Below the pieces are notes generated by a model, which was not told the DNA's origin, ran no database searches, and was given only the letters and a program-made list of their open reading frames with translations. 64,000 bases of DNA from contig NZ_CP021768.1 of the NCBI RefSeq assembly GCF_002192255.1, positions 2,498,001 to 2,562,000 on the forward strand. The letters are read 5' to 3'. Shown here piece after piece: positions 24,429-32,400 of this stretch. Both the position numbers and the translations under genes were made by a program. How positions within the stretch are numbered: position 1 is the first letter of the stretch; each line of letters begins with the position of its first letter. This DNA comes from Stenotrophomonas sp. WZN-1 (GTDB lineage: Bacteria > Pseudomonadota > Gammaproteobacteria > Xanthomonadales > Xanthomonadaceae).

Positions 24429-24833
24429 ATGATGATGAACGATTTCCAGCAGCTGCTGCACGCCGCAGGCCAGCAGGCTGAACCGCAACGCTTGCTGTTC
24501 GTATTCGTGCGCGCCGAGCTGCCCGAATCGCCCACCAGCGACCAGCGCGTCCGGCATGACCGCCGCGAGGGCGGCACCCTCTCGCCGGTGCTGTGCGTGG
24601 ACAAGCTGCCGGCCGAGGTGCCCAGCTTCCAGGCGCTGGCGGCCGAATCGACCACCACCGGCATCGACTGGGACCTGGTCTTCGTGGCGGCGCTGGACGG
24701 CCGCGCCGGTTTCGCCCCCAACAGCGATGAAGCCGCGCGCCCGCTGCAGCTGATGGTCAACGCCATCCATGACGGTCAGATCGGCCGCTTCGCCGCCTTC
24801 GACCGTGGCGGCGAGCCCGTTCAGTTCTATTGA
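24429..24833 (+). CDS. Conserved small protein, often mislabelled ribonucleotide reductase alpha
   Basis: Three ATG codons (24429, 24432, 24435) begin a protein of 132-134 residues: NDFQQLLHAAGQQAEPQRLL, then LFVFVRAELP, LCVDKLPAEVPSFQALAAES and VFVAALDGRAGFAP. Similar proteins in databases are often called ribonucleotide reductase subunit alpha, but at this size, with no reductase motif, that label is not credible. It looks soluble. It is divergent from moaA with an FNR-like site between, and its 3' end overlaps the next minus-strand gene by seven bases. Function unknown. Confidence 0.8.
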   Translation: MMMNDFQQLLHAAGQQAEPQRLLFVFVRAELPESPTSDQRVRHDRREGGTLSPVLCVDKLPAEVPSFQALAAESTTTGIDWDLVFVAALDGRAGFAPNSDEAARPLQLMVNAIHDGQIGRFAAFDRGGEPVQFY

Positions 24834-25156
24834 GCCACCAGCTGCAGGGTCAGGAAGAAGATCACCAGCACGGTGTTCAGCCCCCAGGCAACGGTCAGCC
24901 CACGCGCGGCTACGCCCATATTGGGGTTGTGCGCGGTGGGCGCCGCCCGCCACACCGCCGGGATGATCCAGCCGGTATAGAGCAGCAGCACGGCAAATAC
25001 CCCCAGCAGCAGCGTGGTGCGCTGGTTGGCCAGGGCCCAGAGGGCTACCGCCCACAGAATGTTGCTGGGAATCACGCCCTGCAGCCAGAACACACTCCAC
25101 AGGCGGGAACGGCCCTGGGCGTCGGGGGTGGGGTGCAGCGAAGCGGTCGCGGTCAT
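24827..25156 (-). CDS. Small four-segment membrane protein
   Basis: The ATG at 25156 gives 109 residues. After a short polar head come hydrophobic stretches: LWSVFWLQGVIPSNILWAVA, TLLLGVFAVLLLYTGWIIPA and LNTVLVIFFLTLQLVA, with a weaker one between. I do not recognise a family with confidence. The gene converges on the 24429 gene and overlaps its stop by seven bases. Confidence 0.75.
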   Translation of the reverse strand: MTATASLHPTPDAQGRSRLWSVFWLQGVIPSNILWAVALWALANQRTTLLLGVFAVLLLYTGWIIPAVWRAAPTAHNPNMGVAARGLTVAWGLNTVLVIFFLTLQLVAQ

Positions 25157-25233
25157 AAGTCTCCTTCTGTTTAGGAAACGTGCTGAACAAGCCTGCGCTT
25201 GGTGGCTGGGAACGTCAAGGAAGGACGGAATCG

Positions 25234-25308
25234 GTAGCGCCGGGCCATGCCCGGCGGCATCCTCCACGTTCATGCACCCTCGGCTCGCCGGGCGTGGCCC
25301 GGCGCTAC
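25234..25308. repeat. Pair of facing SMAG palindromes
   Basis: GTAGCGCCGGGCCATGCCCG and on lies at 25234-25255, and GCCGGGCGTGGCCCGGC plus GCTAC at 25287-25308. The opposite orientations allow a joint hairpin. Confidence 0.88.
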
Positions 25309-25550
25309 CGGTCCTGTTATCCCTGTCGTCATCGCCCCTCCCCACCCGCTTCCTTTCCTCGCCCAACCTCGACACCTGTCGCAGATTGCACGGTGCGGGC
25401 GGATCACCGCGCCAGCCCGCGCAGGCAGTGCTTAACAGCGTGGGAGAATGCCGAAAGCGTCTCCAATCGAGCGATGTTTGCAACTCTTCTGATTGGCATT
25501 GCACAGCGCCAGGGGCTCAGATGGCGTGCCACCGGAAAAGGGTGGCCGGG

Positions 25551-25732
25551 CTTCGAACACCCGAGTTGATGTTGATGTATGCGCTTGCCAGCCGGCGTCA
25601 CCTTAGCGTGGCGCCGGCTGGCAATCCGTCTGCCGGCTATGGCGGGCGGTGCGTGGGGGCCTTCGGGCCCGCCGGACTGACATCAACCCGGTGTTCGAAC
25701 CACGTACCGTCCGCCACTTTTATGAGTGGCGG
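25551..25732 (+). ncRNA. Multi-stem structured RNA or leader upstream of a small gene
   Basis: Four stems can be read directly. A closing stem pairs 25551-25571 with 25681-25700 (TTCGAACAC and GTTGATG blocks with a small internal mismatch). Inside it are a perfect 13-bp stem (25585-25597 with 25612-25624) and a UUCG-capped stem GGGCC / GGCCC (25657-25670). After it comes a perfect 8-bp stem, CCGCCACT / AGTGGCGG (25711-25718 with 25725-25732). The layout recalls phage C4-type antisense RNAs, but I cannot confirm a match. It lies 29 bp before the ATG at 25762, so it may be its 5' leader or a separate small RNA. Confidence 0.6.
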
Positions 25733-25761
25733 CTACCGATTGCCCAGCACGGAGCCTTGCC

Positions 25762-26136
25762 ATGAACGAATCGGACTTCCCCCACCTGCACGCCTACCGC
25801 AGCACCGCCCACGACGACGGTTCGCCACAGGCTGCGCCCGCAGTGGACAGGAACACCTTCATTGCCAACCTCCATCGCATCGGCGTCGGTGCGGCGGCCG
25901 ATGGCCAACCCTGGCCGGAGCGGCATCAGCTGCCCGGACGCTGCCTGGCCCTCGCCGACGCCGATTGCGCGTTGAATGGATTGCGGGTGGTGCTGGAAAT
26001 GCTGTTGGCGGCGGAGCGCACCCGGCAGAACGGCGAACCCGAGCAGTACGTGGGCGACCGGGTGATGGAGGGGTTGGTCATGGCCTGCCAGTCGTTGTGC
26101 GCGCAAGCGGTGGGGCGGTTGCAGCCCGAGGGGTGA
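25762..26136 (+). CDS. Small hypothetical protein behind a structured leader
   Basis: The product has 124 residues (MNESDFPHLHAYRSTAHDDG at the start). It is soluble, with a helical second half (DADCALNGLRVVLEMLLAAE, then VMEGLVMACQSLCAQAVGRL). I do not recognise the family. The ATG at 25762 fits a GGAG ribosome site eleven bases upstream. The folded element at 25551-25732 immediately precedes it, suggesting control at the RNA level or a mobile RNA-plus-protein unit. The next gene is convergent. Confidence 0.7.
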   Translation: MNESDFPHLHAYRSTAHDDGSPQAAPAVDRNTFIANLHRIGVGAAADGQPWPERHQLPGRCLALADADCALNGLRVVLEMLLAAERTRQNGEPEQYVGDRVMEGLVMACQSLCAQAVGRLQPEG

Positions 26137-26155
26137 AGGCCATCTGCTACGCCAT

Positions 26156-26635
26156 TCAGCGAGAATCGCCTCCCGCCCGACACGCCGTCGGCGCAGCGCC
26201 CTTGTCCGGGGGAACCGTGAGTACATTCCAGCGCTCGGCCAAGGTGCGCTCGAGGCGAACAGAGAATGACCGTGCCTCGGCGGGCACCTTCCCTTCAGAA
26301 AAGCCGATAGCTATCTCGAAGCGATCCAATCCGAGGTTCCCCGCCTCCAGTCCAGAGCCGTCTTCCCGCTTCACTCCGACGTAGACGACGGGGCGCTTCA
26401 TGTCCACCTTTGCCCTGGCAAGCTGGCGATCCAATTCAGCGCTGCCATCAAAGAACTGCATTCCTTCGTCCTTGGCGAGAGAGCTGAGGGTCTGCTTGAA
26501 CCGCCTCAAGCCCTCTTGGTCATGCACGCAGAACTGGATCATCTTGAAGGGCCGCTTTCCTACAGCCCATGCGCCGCCAGAGAATCCAAGTCCGACTCCA
26601 ATCAGAAGTAGTGCTGTCAGGAGCTTCACCATCAT
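26156..26635 (-). CDS. Secreted hypothetical protein in the Rhs-linked gene array
   Basis: The ATG at 26635 (or 26632) gives about 159 residues with a Sec signal (LLTALLLIGVGLGFSGGAWA). The mature part has no family I recognise; it contains FKMIQFCVHDQEGLRRFKQT and VVYVGVKREDGSGLEAG. Its start overlaps the stop of the 47-residue gene upstream (TGATG), so translation is coupled. The array resembles strings of immunity-type genes behind Rhs toxins, and a periplasmic product would suit that, but function is unproven. Confidence 0.7.
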   Translation of the reverse strand: MMVKLLTALLLIGVGLGFSGGAWAVGKRPFKMIQFCVHDQEGLRRFKQTLSSLAKDEGMQFFDGSAELDRQLARAKVDMKRPVVYVGVKREDGSGLEAGNLGLDRFEIAIGFSEGKVPAEARSFSVRLERTLAERWNVLTVPPDKGAAPTACRAGGDSR

Positions 26636-26778
26636 CAAGGCCCCAATATGCAGAGTGTGGCGGCCAACGGCACCGCCGGAGCAAGAATCACGAAACCAAG
26701 CACGTAGGACGACTCGGTCGTTTCAGGCAGCACCCTGTTGGTGAGGAAAACCTCGTCGGGGCTGAGGAATCTAGGCAT
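26635..26778 (-). CDS. 47-residue membrane peptide
   Basis: ATG at 26778, preceded by AAGGAC with suitable spacing, opens a 47-codon frame (MPRFLSPDEVFLTNRVLPET at the start) that ends with a hydrophobic stretch, VLGFVILAPAVPLAATLCIL. Its stop overlaps the start of the next gene, and it begins 10 bp after the preceding gene ends. Clean spacing on both sides makes it likely real. No family is recognised. Confidence 0.6.
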   Translation of the reverse strand: MPRFLSPDEVFLTNRVLPETTESSYVLGFVILAPAVPLAATLCILGP

Positions 26779-26788
26779 CTGACGTCCT

Positions 26789-27178
26789 TCACAGCACTAC
26801 GTCCGCCATCGGTAGATGCTCGATCCGCCATGACTTGGCGTAGATAAGAATGATGCTTCCAGTCGAGCTGGTTTCGATGTGGAAGCACTTCACGCCGGAT
26901 AGCGGATAGCCGACCGCCTTCCAACGATCAAGAAGATCAGCGAGTCCCGGCTCGTCTTCGTCCACCACGGCGAACTCTATTCTCTCCTCACCCAGAACGC
27001 CGAAGTGCATGAGCGCCGAGCACCCGTAGGCTTCCGAAAAGCAGACGGTTGCCTGCCGGCCATCCGGCCAGCGCACCTGCACCTTTACCTCGTCGCATAC
27101 GCCAGGATTGCTTCTGTCGATGTTGATGGCCAGCAACGTGGCATCACACCATTCGAGCGCGTTGAAATCCTCATTCAT
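26789..27178 (-). CDS. Hypothetical protein, immunity-like
   Basis: The 129-residue acidic protein (MNEDFNALEWCDATLLAINI at the start) has alternating strand-like segments such as KVQVRWPDGRQATVCFSEAY and RIEFAVVDEDEPGLADLLDR. Size, acidity and position in a string of small genes downstream of an Rhs gene fit an immunity protein, but I recognise no defined family. A 33-codon open frame ends two bases before its start. Confidence 0.65.
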   Translation of the reverse strand: MNEDFNALEWCDATLLAINIDRSNPGVCDEVKVQVRWPDGRQATVCFSEAYGCSALMHFGVLGEERIEFAVVDEDEPGLADLLDRWKAVGYPLSGVKCFHIETSSTGSIILIYAKSWRIEHLPMADVVL

Positions 27179-27280
27179 CTACTGGAACCCTTCAGACGCA
27201 TACGACCGGGCGACCGAATCCGGGCGCCGCCAACTTGGCGGCAGCGCCACTCTTTCTCTCAGACTGTCTTTTAATTCCAT
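27179..27280 (-). CDS. Possible 33-residue leader peptide
   Basis: ATG at 27280, after AGAGGCGA, opens 33 codons (MELKDSLRERVALPPSWRRP at the start) and stops with TAG directly before the ATG of the next gene. It could be a leader or the remnant of a longer gene. Support is weak: only the ribosome site and the exact junction. Confidence 0.3.
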   Translation of the reverse strand: MELKDSLRERVALPPSWRRPDSVARSYASEGFQ

Positions 27281-27442
27281 TCGCCTCTACTTACCGCCTG
27301 CCCTACAGCCACCATAGACGACGGAGCCGATACCCTAGAATTTCTCCCACACAGTCGTCACCACGGCCACGCGCCCCAAGAGCCTTGAGGTCGCCAATTG
27401 CCACTCACGCATTTCGCTTGCCAGGTGAGACCGCCCGTCCAC

Positions 27443-27883
27443 CTAGAATTTTATTCCACTGTAAACAAGGCCCAACTCTTCATCTTGCATGACCCAGCGA
27501 CCAACATTACCCTCCGGGCACAGATAGAACTTGCCGCCATAGCTTGACGCTCGCGACCACGCGTTGCGGGCAAACTGAGGAAATCTCCGCATGACTCGCG
27601 CGTCGGACATCTCCGGTCTGCTCACTAGCCTGCAGTCTTCGGGCAAAGCAAGGACCCCGCTGGTTAGGCGGAAAACCAGCCACGATTCATTTGTGTCCAT
27701 GTCGTGCGATTCGCGTATGTTGACCGCGTCCTCAGGCAACCATGAAGGCAACCACTTCGATTCACCGATTGCTTGTCTTGAGACGGCTTGATTGCGGTCT
27801 GCATACTCGGTGCTGGCAACTTCCATGCAACCAGAAAGTGCGATTGACAGCATCACGACTGGGAGCAGCTTGGGAGCGTACAT
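27443..27883 (-). CDS. Lipoprotein of the LPxWLPxxA family (copy 1)
   Basis: The ATG at 27883 gives 146 residues with a lipoprotein signal ending LSIALSGC. The mature part has KWLPSWLPEDAVNIRESHDM, then DTNESWLVFRL and LPEDCRLV. The same pattern (GWIPDWVPHEATDLREVHDL, DSNTSALAF, LPADCQAT) occurs in the lipoprotein at 41710-42156, so the two are paralogues. The family is otherwise unknown to me. It lies 82 bp downstream of a displaced Rhs fragment, a position typical of immunity genes. An outer- or inner-membrane anchored periplasmic role is likely. Confidence 0.75.
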   Translation of the reverse strand: MYAPKLLPVVMLSIALSGCMEVASTEYADRNQAVSRQAIGESKWLPSWLPEDAVNIRESHDMDTNESWLVFRLTSGVLALPEDCRLVSRPEMSDARVMRRFPQFARNAWSRASSYGGKFYLCPEGNVGRWVMQDEELGLVYSGIKF

Positions 27884-27965
27884 TTGAGGCGTCCAAGTCA
27901 TCAGTAGGGGAAGCTTCCACCCGGACGATAGCTCCCGCACATCTGCGAGCAACTCCCCGTACGGC

Positions 27966-28244
27966 TCATTTGTCCAGATGATCGTCCGAGGCGATTTGCC
28001 AGCTGATCCGCAGCGGAGTCAGCGGCAGAGTCGCCCTTGATGGTTTGATCGAGCCACTCGCGCGAGTCACCTGCTGGCCGGGAAAGCGCAGGCCGAGTTC
28101 AAACACCACTCCATCGTCTTGCGGATCAGCATTCGGGATCCAGTCACCGAACACCTCGCTCTTGTTGCGCCACTCCCAAGCCCAGACCTCGGACGACCGA
28201 TCGATCACCACTCGAGGCTCACCCGGATGACACTCAGTGAGCAC
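27966..28244 (-). pseudogene. Displaced Rhs C-terminal fragment
   Basis: GEPRVVIDRSSEVWAWEWRN, KSEVFGDWIPNADPQDDGVV and FELGLRFPGQQVT match the core of the full Rhs protein at 29430-34169 (GTPRVVIDPVRDVAIWEWSN, KSEVFGNQIPSADPDGDGVA and so on). After that the reading diverges into unrelated residues, and the YDPAxGRYxQ boundary is missing. It begins with GTG and has no N-terminal part. This is a decayed 3' end of an older Rhs gene, left behind after replacement by the current tail. Confidence 0.8.
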
Positions 28245-28316
28245 AGTTCCCCACTTGGCAGGCCAATTGCGCAGGGGCGCTGGCCCGATGCGTGAGCATC
28301 AGGGGCAGCGCCGAAG

Positions 28317-28658
28317 TCAAGGGCGGTCCGTACTGACGGAGACAGAGCCGTCTTCCCTCAGCCAGACGTTCACATAGGTATCTGGGGGAGGTATCCGATT
28401 GATCGACGCCCCTGCAGGAAGGATCTCCCAACTGGTGATCGAGCCGCAAACTGTTTTATGGATCAACCTGCGACTGTCCACCCCCCGTCTGACCAGTTCG
28501 GCAACAACCACTTCGGGAGGCTGGCGATCAAAGCCTTTGTAGACAGTGCAAGTCTTTCCCGTCTGACCCATGGGGTACGTTGAACTCTCCACCTCATCCC
28601 GGCACCCCAGCTGGCCCAGAACGAGCGAGAGGATGGCTAGTATCCGAATGCATCGCAT
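28317..28658 (-). CDS. Small lipoprotein, possible immunity protein
   Basis: The ATG at 28658 gives 113 residues with a lipoprotein signal (ILAILSLVLGQLGC). The mature part contains GQTGKTCTVYKGFDRQPPEV, VVAELVRRGVDSRRLIHKTV and CGSITSWEILPAGASINRIP. I do not recognise a family. It overlaps the preceding small frame by 22 bases. The place between two Rhs pieces suggests an immunity or accessory role, not proven. Confidence 0.65.
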   Translation of the reverse strand: MRCIRILAILSLVLGQLGCRDEVESSTYPMGQTGKTCTVYKGFDRQPPEVVVAELVRRGVDSRRLIHKTVCGSITSWEILPAGASINRIPPPDTYVNVWLREDGSVSVSTDRP

Positions 28659-28888
28659 TGCCTGTCGCTCCTTTCCTTTACTGCCCTGCTGTAAGCCTTG
28701 TCTACTGCGGCGCCTCCGAGTCCGCCGTCGCGCAGCCGAGTTGCACAGATCATCTGCTCTTGATATGCACGGCACTCAAGCTCATTTGCCAGCTGCCGAT
28801 GCTCGATCCCACCATATTCCCAGTTCTTTGGGAATGGACTTGCACCTTTGGGCCTACCCACGCAGGCATTAGGAACCCTCTTTTCCAA
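28637..28888 (-). CDS. Possible orphan Rhs tail or small protein
   Basis: A TTG at 28888 would start 83 residues (EKRVPNACVGRPKGASPFPK and on, then RQLANELECRAYQEQMICAT). The frame is open for some codons further upstream, so it may be the end of a lost longer gene such as an Rhs toxin tail. It overlaps the lipoprotein start at 28658, as toxin and immunity pairs often do. The unusual start codon and lack of similarity leave it doubtful. Confidence 0.35.
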   Translation of the reverse strand: MEKRVPNACVGRPKGASPFPKNWEYGGIEHRQLANELECRAYQEQMICATRLRDGGLGGAAVDKAYSRAVKERSDRQCDAFGY

Positions 28889-29203
28889 TAACGCCTTATG
28901 GTTTCGCTTCGACGTCCTCTTTCAAACACCGCAGATCAAACGCTCTCATGCTATGCCACGGACCTTCCTGGAGGGCTGAGGAGCTCCATGTTTCATGTCT
29001 CACACATTAAGAATCCGACGGATCACCGGGGAGTCGATCAGCAGGTTCTCGCCGAGCGCCCTCGCAAGATCCTGCAATCGAACAGAGAAACAGTCACACC
29101 TGACACCGGATCAAGACGAATTCCAGCTAGCTGTAAATCTTGAATAGTGATACCCATACAATCTGCCGCACTCACACGTCGCGCGTGAGCCTCCAGGCGA
29201 AGC
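28889..29203. other. AT-richer gap without a recognisable gene
   Basis: These 315 bp between the small Rhs-linked genes are visibly AT-richer than the flanks and contain only short frames. They look like debris from earlier rearrangement of the Rhs 3' end. Confidence 0.55.
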
Positions 29204-29419
29204 TTACCGATTGGCTTTCACTCCTTTAATAATAATTGCCATAAACATGCCACAGATCAGGAGCGACCCCAGCGCCATGGGCAACATTACAAAATAGTCA
29301 CCCCTCTCAAGGTGGCCAATCGCATACGCCTTCAATACAAGATAGGACGAGGACCTCAAAAATATTAGCGCAAAGAACAACAAGCCAAGCCAATTCAGTA
29401 TTTTCTTGCGCATATGCAT
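29204..29419 (-). CDS. 71-residue membrane protein behind the Rhs gene, candidate immunity protein
   Basis: The ATG at 29419 (a second at 29413) follows a GGAGA site and starts 10 bp after the Rhs stop. The protein has two hydrophobic segments, ILNWLGLLFFALIFL and FVMLPMALGSLLICGMFMAI, split by a charged turn. Position directly after an Rhs tail is the usual place for the cognate immunity gene, and a membrane protein would fit a membrane-acting toxin. The base composition is AT-rich compared with the Rhs core. No family is recognised. Confidence 0.65.
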   Translation of the reverse strand: MHMRKKILNWLGLLFFALIFLRSSSYLVLKAYAIGHLERGDYFVMLPMALGSLLICGMFMAIIIKGVKANR

Positions 29420-29429
29420 ATCATCTCCA

Positions 29430-32400
29430 TTATTTGCAATTGCACCCGGATCCACCCGAAACATCCTTCACCGCCTTCATGGCATCCAGTGCATCCTTGT
29501 CAGTGGCTACGCGTTGCAACAGTTTCCGCGTGGCCTTAAGGTGACCGCTGAACGTCAAGCCAAACGACAACAGCTCTCCCGTCTTCGCGCCAACTGGCCC
29601 CAGCAACTCCCCGCCCACCTCGGTGTAGATGGATTCTCTCTCCTTTCCATCTTGAGCGGTTTGTATCGCTGACACTCCATCGTACGCCGTCGCTCCACCA
29701 TTCACCATTACCAGGAATCCGGGGATTGCAACTTCGGGCTGCAGAGACAAAACACCGGCAATGGTGGCTCCTGCGCCATTCACAGCTTCCAAGCCTCCAA
29801 AGGTGAGGTCTGCCACACCGAACGTCATGCCTAAGTAGTCGACGCACTCGCAGGGACACAAACCGAGTGGATCTATCAAAGACGACGGGACGCCACCTGC
29901 GTATCCGTATGTGCTGATCCCGCCCCTGAGTCCGATGCGATCACTCTGCGAATACCGCCCCACTGCAGGGTCGTACTCCCTCTGGTAGTTGTAGAACAAC
30001 CCACTCACATCCGTCGCCTGCTGGCCCGGGAAGCGCAGTGCCAGCTCGAACGCCACCCCATCGCCATCCGGGTCGGCACTCGGAATCTGGTTGCCGAACA
30101 CTTCGCTCTTATTGCTCCACTCCCAGATCGCGACATCACGCACCGGGTCGATCACCACGCGCGGCGTGCCCAGATGATCCGGCTGCACGTAGGCCAGTTC
30201 CGGCACGCCGGTGCTCGGCACATTGATCAGCGCCACCGGATAGTTGTCCAACCAGATGGCCTGCTGCTGCGCTTGGCCCGTGGCCGCGTAGTTGCCCAGC
30301 CACTGCCCTGCTTCGTCGTACAAGGTGATCTGCGCTGCGCCGCCGGCCGGGGTACGCATCACGCGCTCCCCTCGATGATTGTAGGCGTAGCTTTCCAGTA
30401 CGGCATTACCCTGCTTCACCGCGTTCATGCGGTTGGCATCGTTGTAGGTGAAGGTCTTACTGCCGATGCTGGTGGTGTTACCCACCGCGTCATGGTTGCG
30501 CGCTTCGCCGTCCACGGCGGTCAGCCGATGGCTGGTTGCGGGATAGGTGTAGCTGGCAGTGCCCGCCGAAGTGGTCAGCGCGGTGCGATTGCCGGTGGCG
30601 TCGTAGGCATAGGTTTCAATCGGCGTGCCGGTCGCGCCGTCCTGGGTCTGGGTCAGGCGACCCAGCGCGTCGTAGGCGTACTTGGCCAGCACCGTCGAGC
30701 CAGTGCCGTTCTTCAGCTCGGTGATCGAACCGACCGGGTCATAGCCATAGCCCAGCGACAGGCCACCTGCGGCCGGGTCGTGCACCGCTTGCGGGCGGTA
30801 GTCCAGATCCAGCGGACGCTGCAGCTGGCGGCCATTGCCGTAGGTCCAGCCGGTCGCCGGACCGAAGGCTGCATAGCTCACGTTGTTCACCACGATCTGG
30901 CGCGCCTGGCCGGGCCGGGTCAGGCCGATCTGGCTGATGCGGCCCTGGATATCACGCACGTAGTCGGCCACGCTGCCGTCGGGGTAGGTCAACGCAGTCA
31001 GACGGCCCGACTTGCTGTAGGCGTAGCGCAGCGTGCTGGCCACACCATTGACGGTCTGCACCTTGCGGGTGACCTGGCCGAAGCGGTCATGGCAGTACTG
31101 GGTGCTGCCGTTGGCATGCAGCACCTGCCCCAGGCGCCCCTTGGCAAAGCGCTCGTCGGCGGTACACGCGGCAGGCGCCACGTCGTAACTGTAGCCCACG
31201 TCCAGATTGGGGTCCGGGTAGGCGATGCCGATCAGGCGATTGAGTGCATCGTAGTGATAGGTGGCGGTGACGCCGCGCGCATCGGTGGCGGTCTTGCGAT
31301 TGCCGGCCGCATCCACGGTGAAGCTGCTGGCGCCACTGTCCGGGCTGACCTGGCCAGTCAGATCACCGAAACCGTTGTAGGCGTAGGTGGTGTGCAGGCC
31401 CTTCGGGTCGGTGACCTGGGTGACCTGGTCCAGCGCGTTGTACTGGCTGCGGATCTCCGCCGCCACGCCGCCGACGTCCTGCAGGGTCTGCGCCAGTCGG
31501 TTGAGCGGGTCGTACTGCTGGCTGGTCACCCGCTGCAGGGCGTCGGTCACCGTCTGCGGGTTGCCATTGGCATCGTAGGCAAAGCCGGTGGCGTGATTGC
31601 CTGCATCCTTCAGTGCGGTCAGCTGGCCGAGCGTGTTGAACGTCCGCGCCAGGGTACGGCGCAGGGTGCCGCCGGTGTCCAGCGTGTCTTCCTTGAGGCG
31701 GTTGCCGGCATTGTCCAGCGTGTAGTGAATCGTGTTGCCTGCGGTGTCCTCGATGTCAGTCAAGCGCAGGGCAGCATCGTAGACGTAGGAAACGCTGCTG
31801 CCATCCGGCTCGGTGATCTTCTGCACCTGGCCCGTCGGCCAATAGCTCAGCAGGGTGACCCGATCTTCGGCAGTGGTCGCGCCGCGCACGGTGATGGAGG
31901 TCGGCCAACCGCGGGGATGGTAGGTGTAATCGGTCACCACGCCGTTGGCGTCCTTGACCGACAGCGGCCGTCCGAACGCGTCGTAGGCCAAGGTCTCGAC
32001 CGTCTGGCCCAGCGCATTGGTCACGCTGCGCAGGTCGCCCTTGCGATAGCTGCAGGCGCCATTGGCCGCGCATCCCGCATCATCCGCCGGGTAGTAGGCG
32101 TAGGTAACGGCATCGACCACATCCGTGCGCGGACCATCCACGCTCTTCAGCAGCCCTTCCACCGGGCAGCTGCCTGCCGCTGCCACATCAGCGGCTTCGC
32201 AGTAGGTGTAGCTGGTGATGCGCGTCTGACCGGACGCGATGTCGGTCACCGTGTTGGTTGTCGGCTGGCGCCGGGTATTGAAGGACGTTCGGGTTTCACG
32301 ATTGCCAATGCGGGTGGTCAGTACCGCATTGGTTTCGACGTCGCGCGCGGTGGTCACCACCCGCTGCTCGGGCAGGCCGACCGCTTCGGTCACGGTATGG

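Larger units (their letters stand above)
25157..25761. other. Long non-coding stretch with repeats and a structured leader
   Basis: No gene is supported in these 605 bp. They hold two SMAG palindromes (25234-25308) and a multi-stem structure (25551-25732) that ends 29 bp before the next gene. Between them (25310-25550) I see nothing identifiable. Confidence 0.7.

Noticed and set aside
25551..25732. Naming the structured RNA a C4 antisense RNA
   Set aside because: Only the overall layout is similar and no covariance search could be run; no other phage gene lies nearby.
25400..25760. A tRNA-like or attachment site because of GGTGTTCGAACCAC
   Set aside because: The stretch resembles a T-arm, but no acceptor, D or anticodon arm can be drawn around it; it is part of the long closing stem instead.
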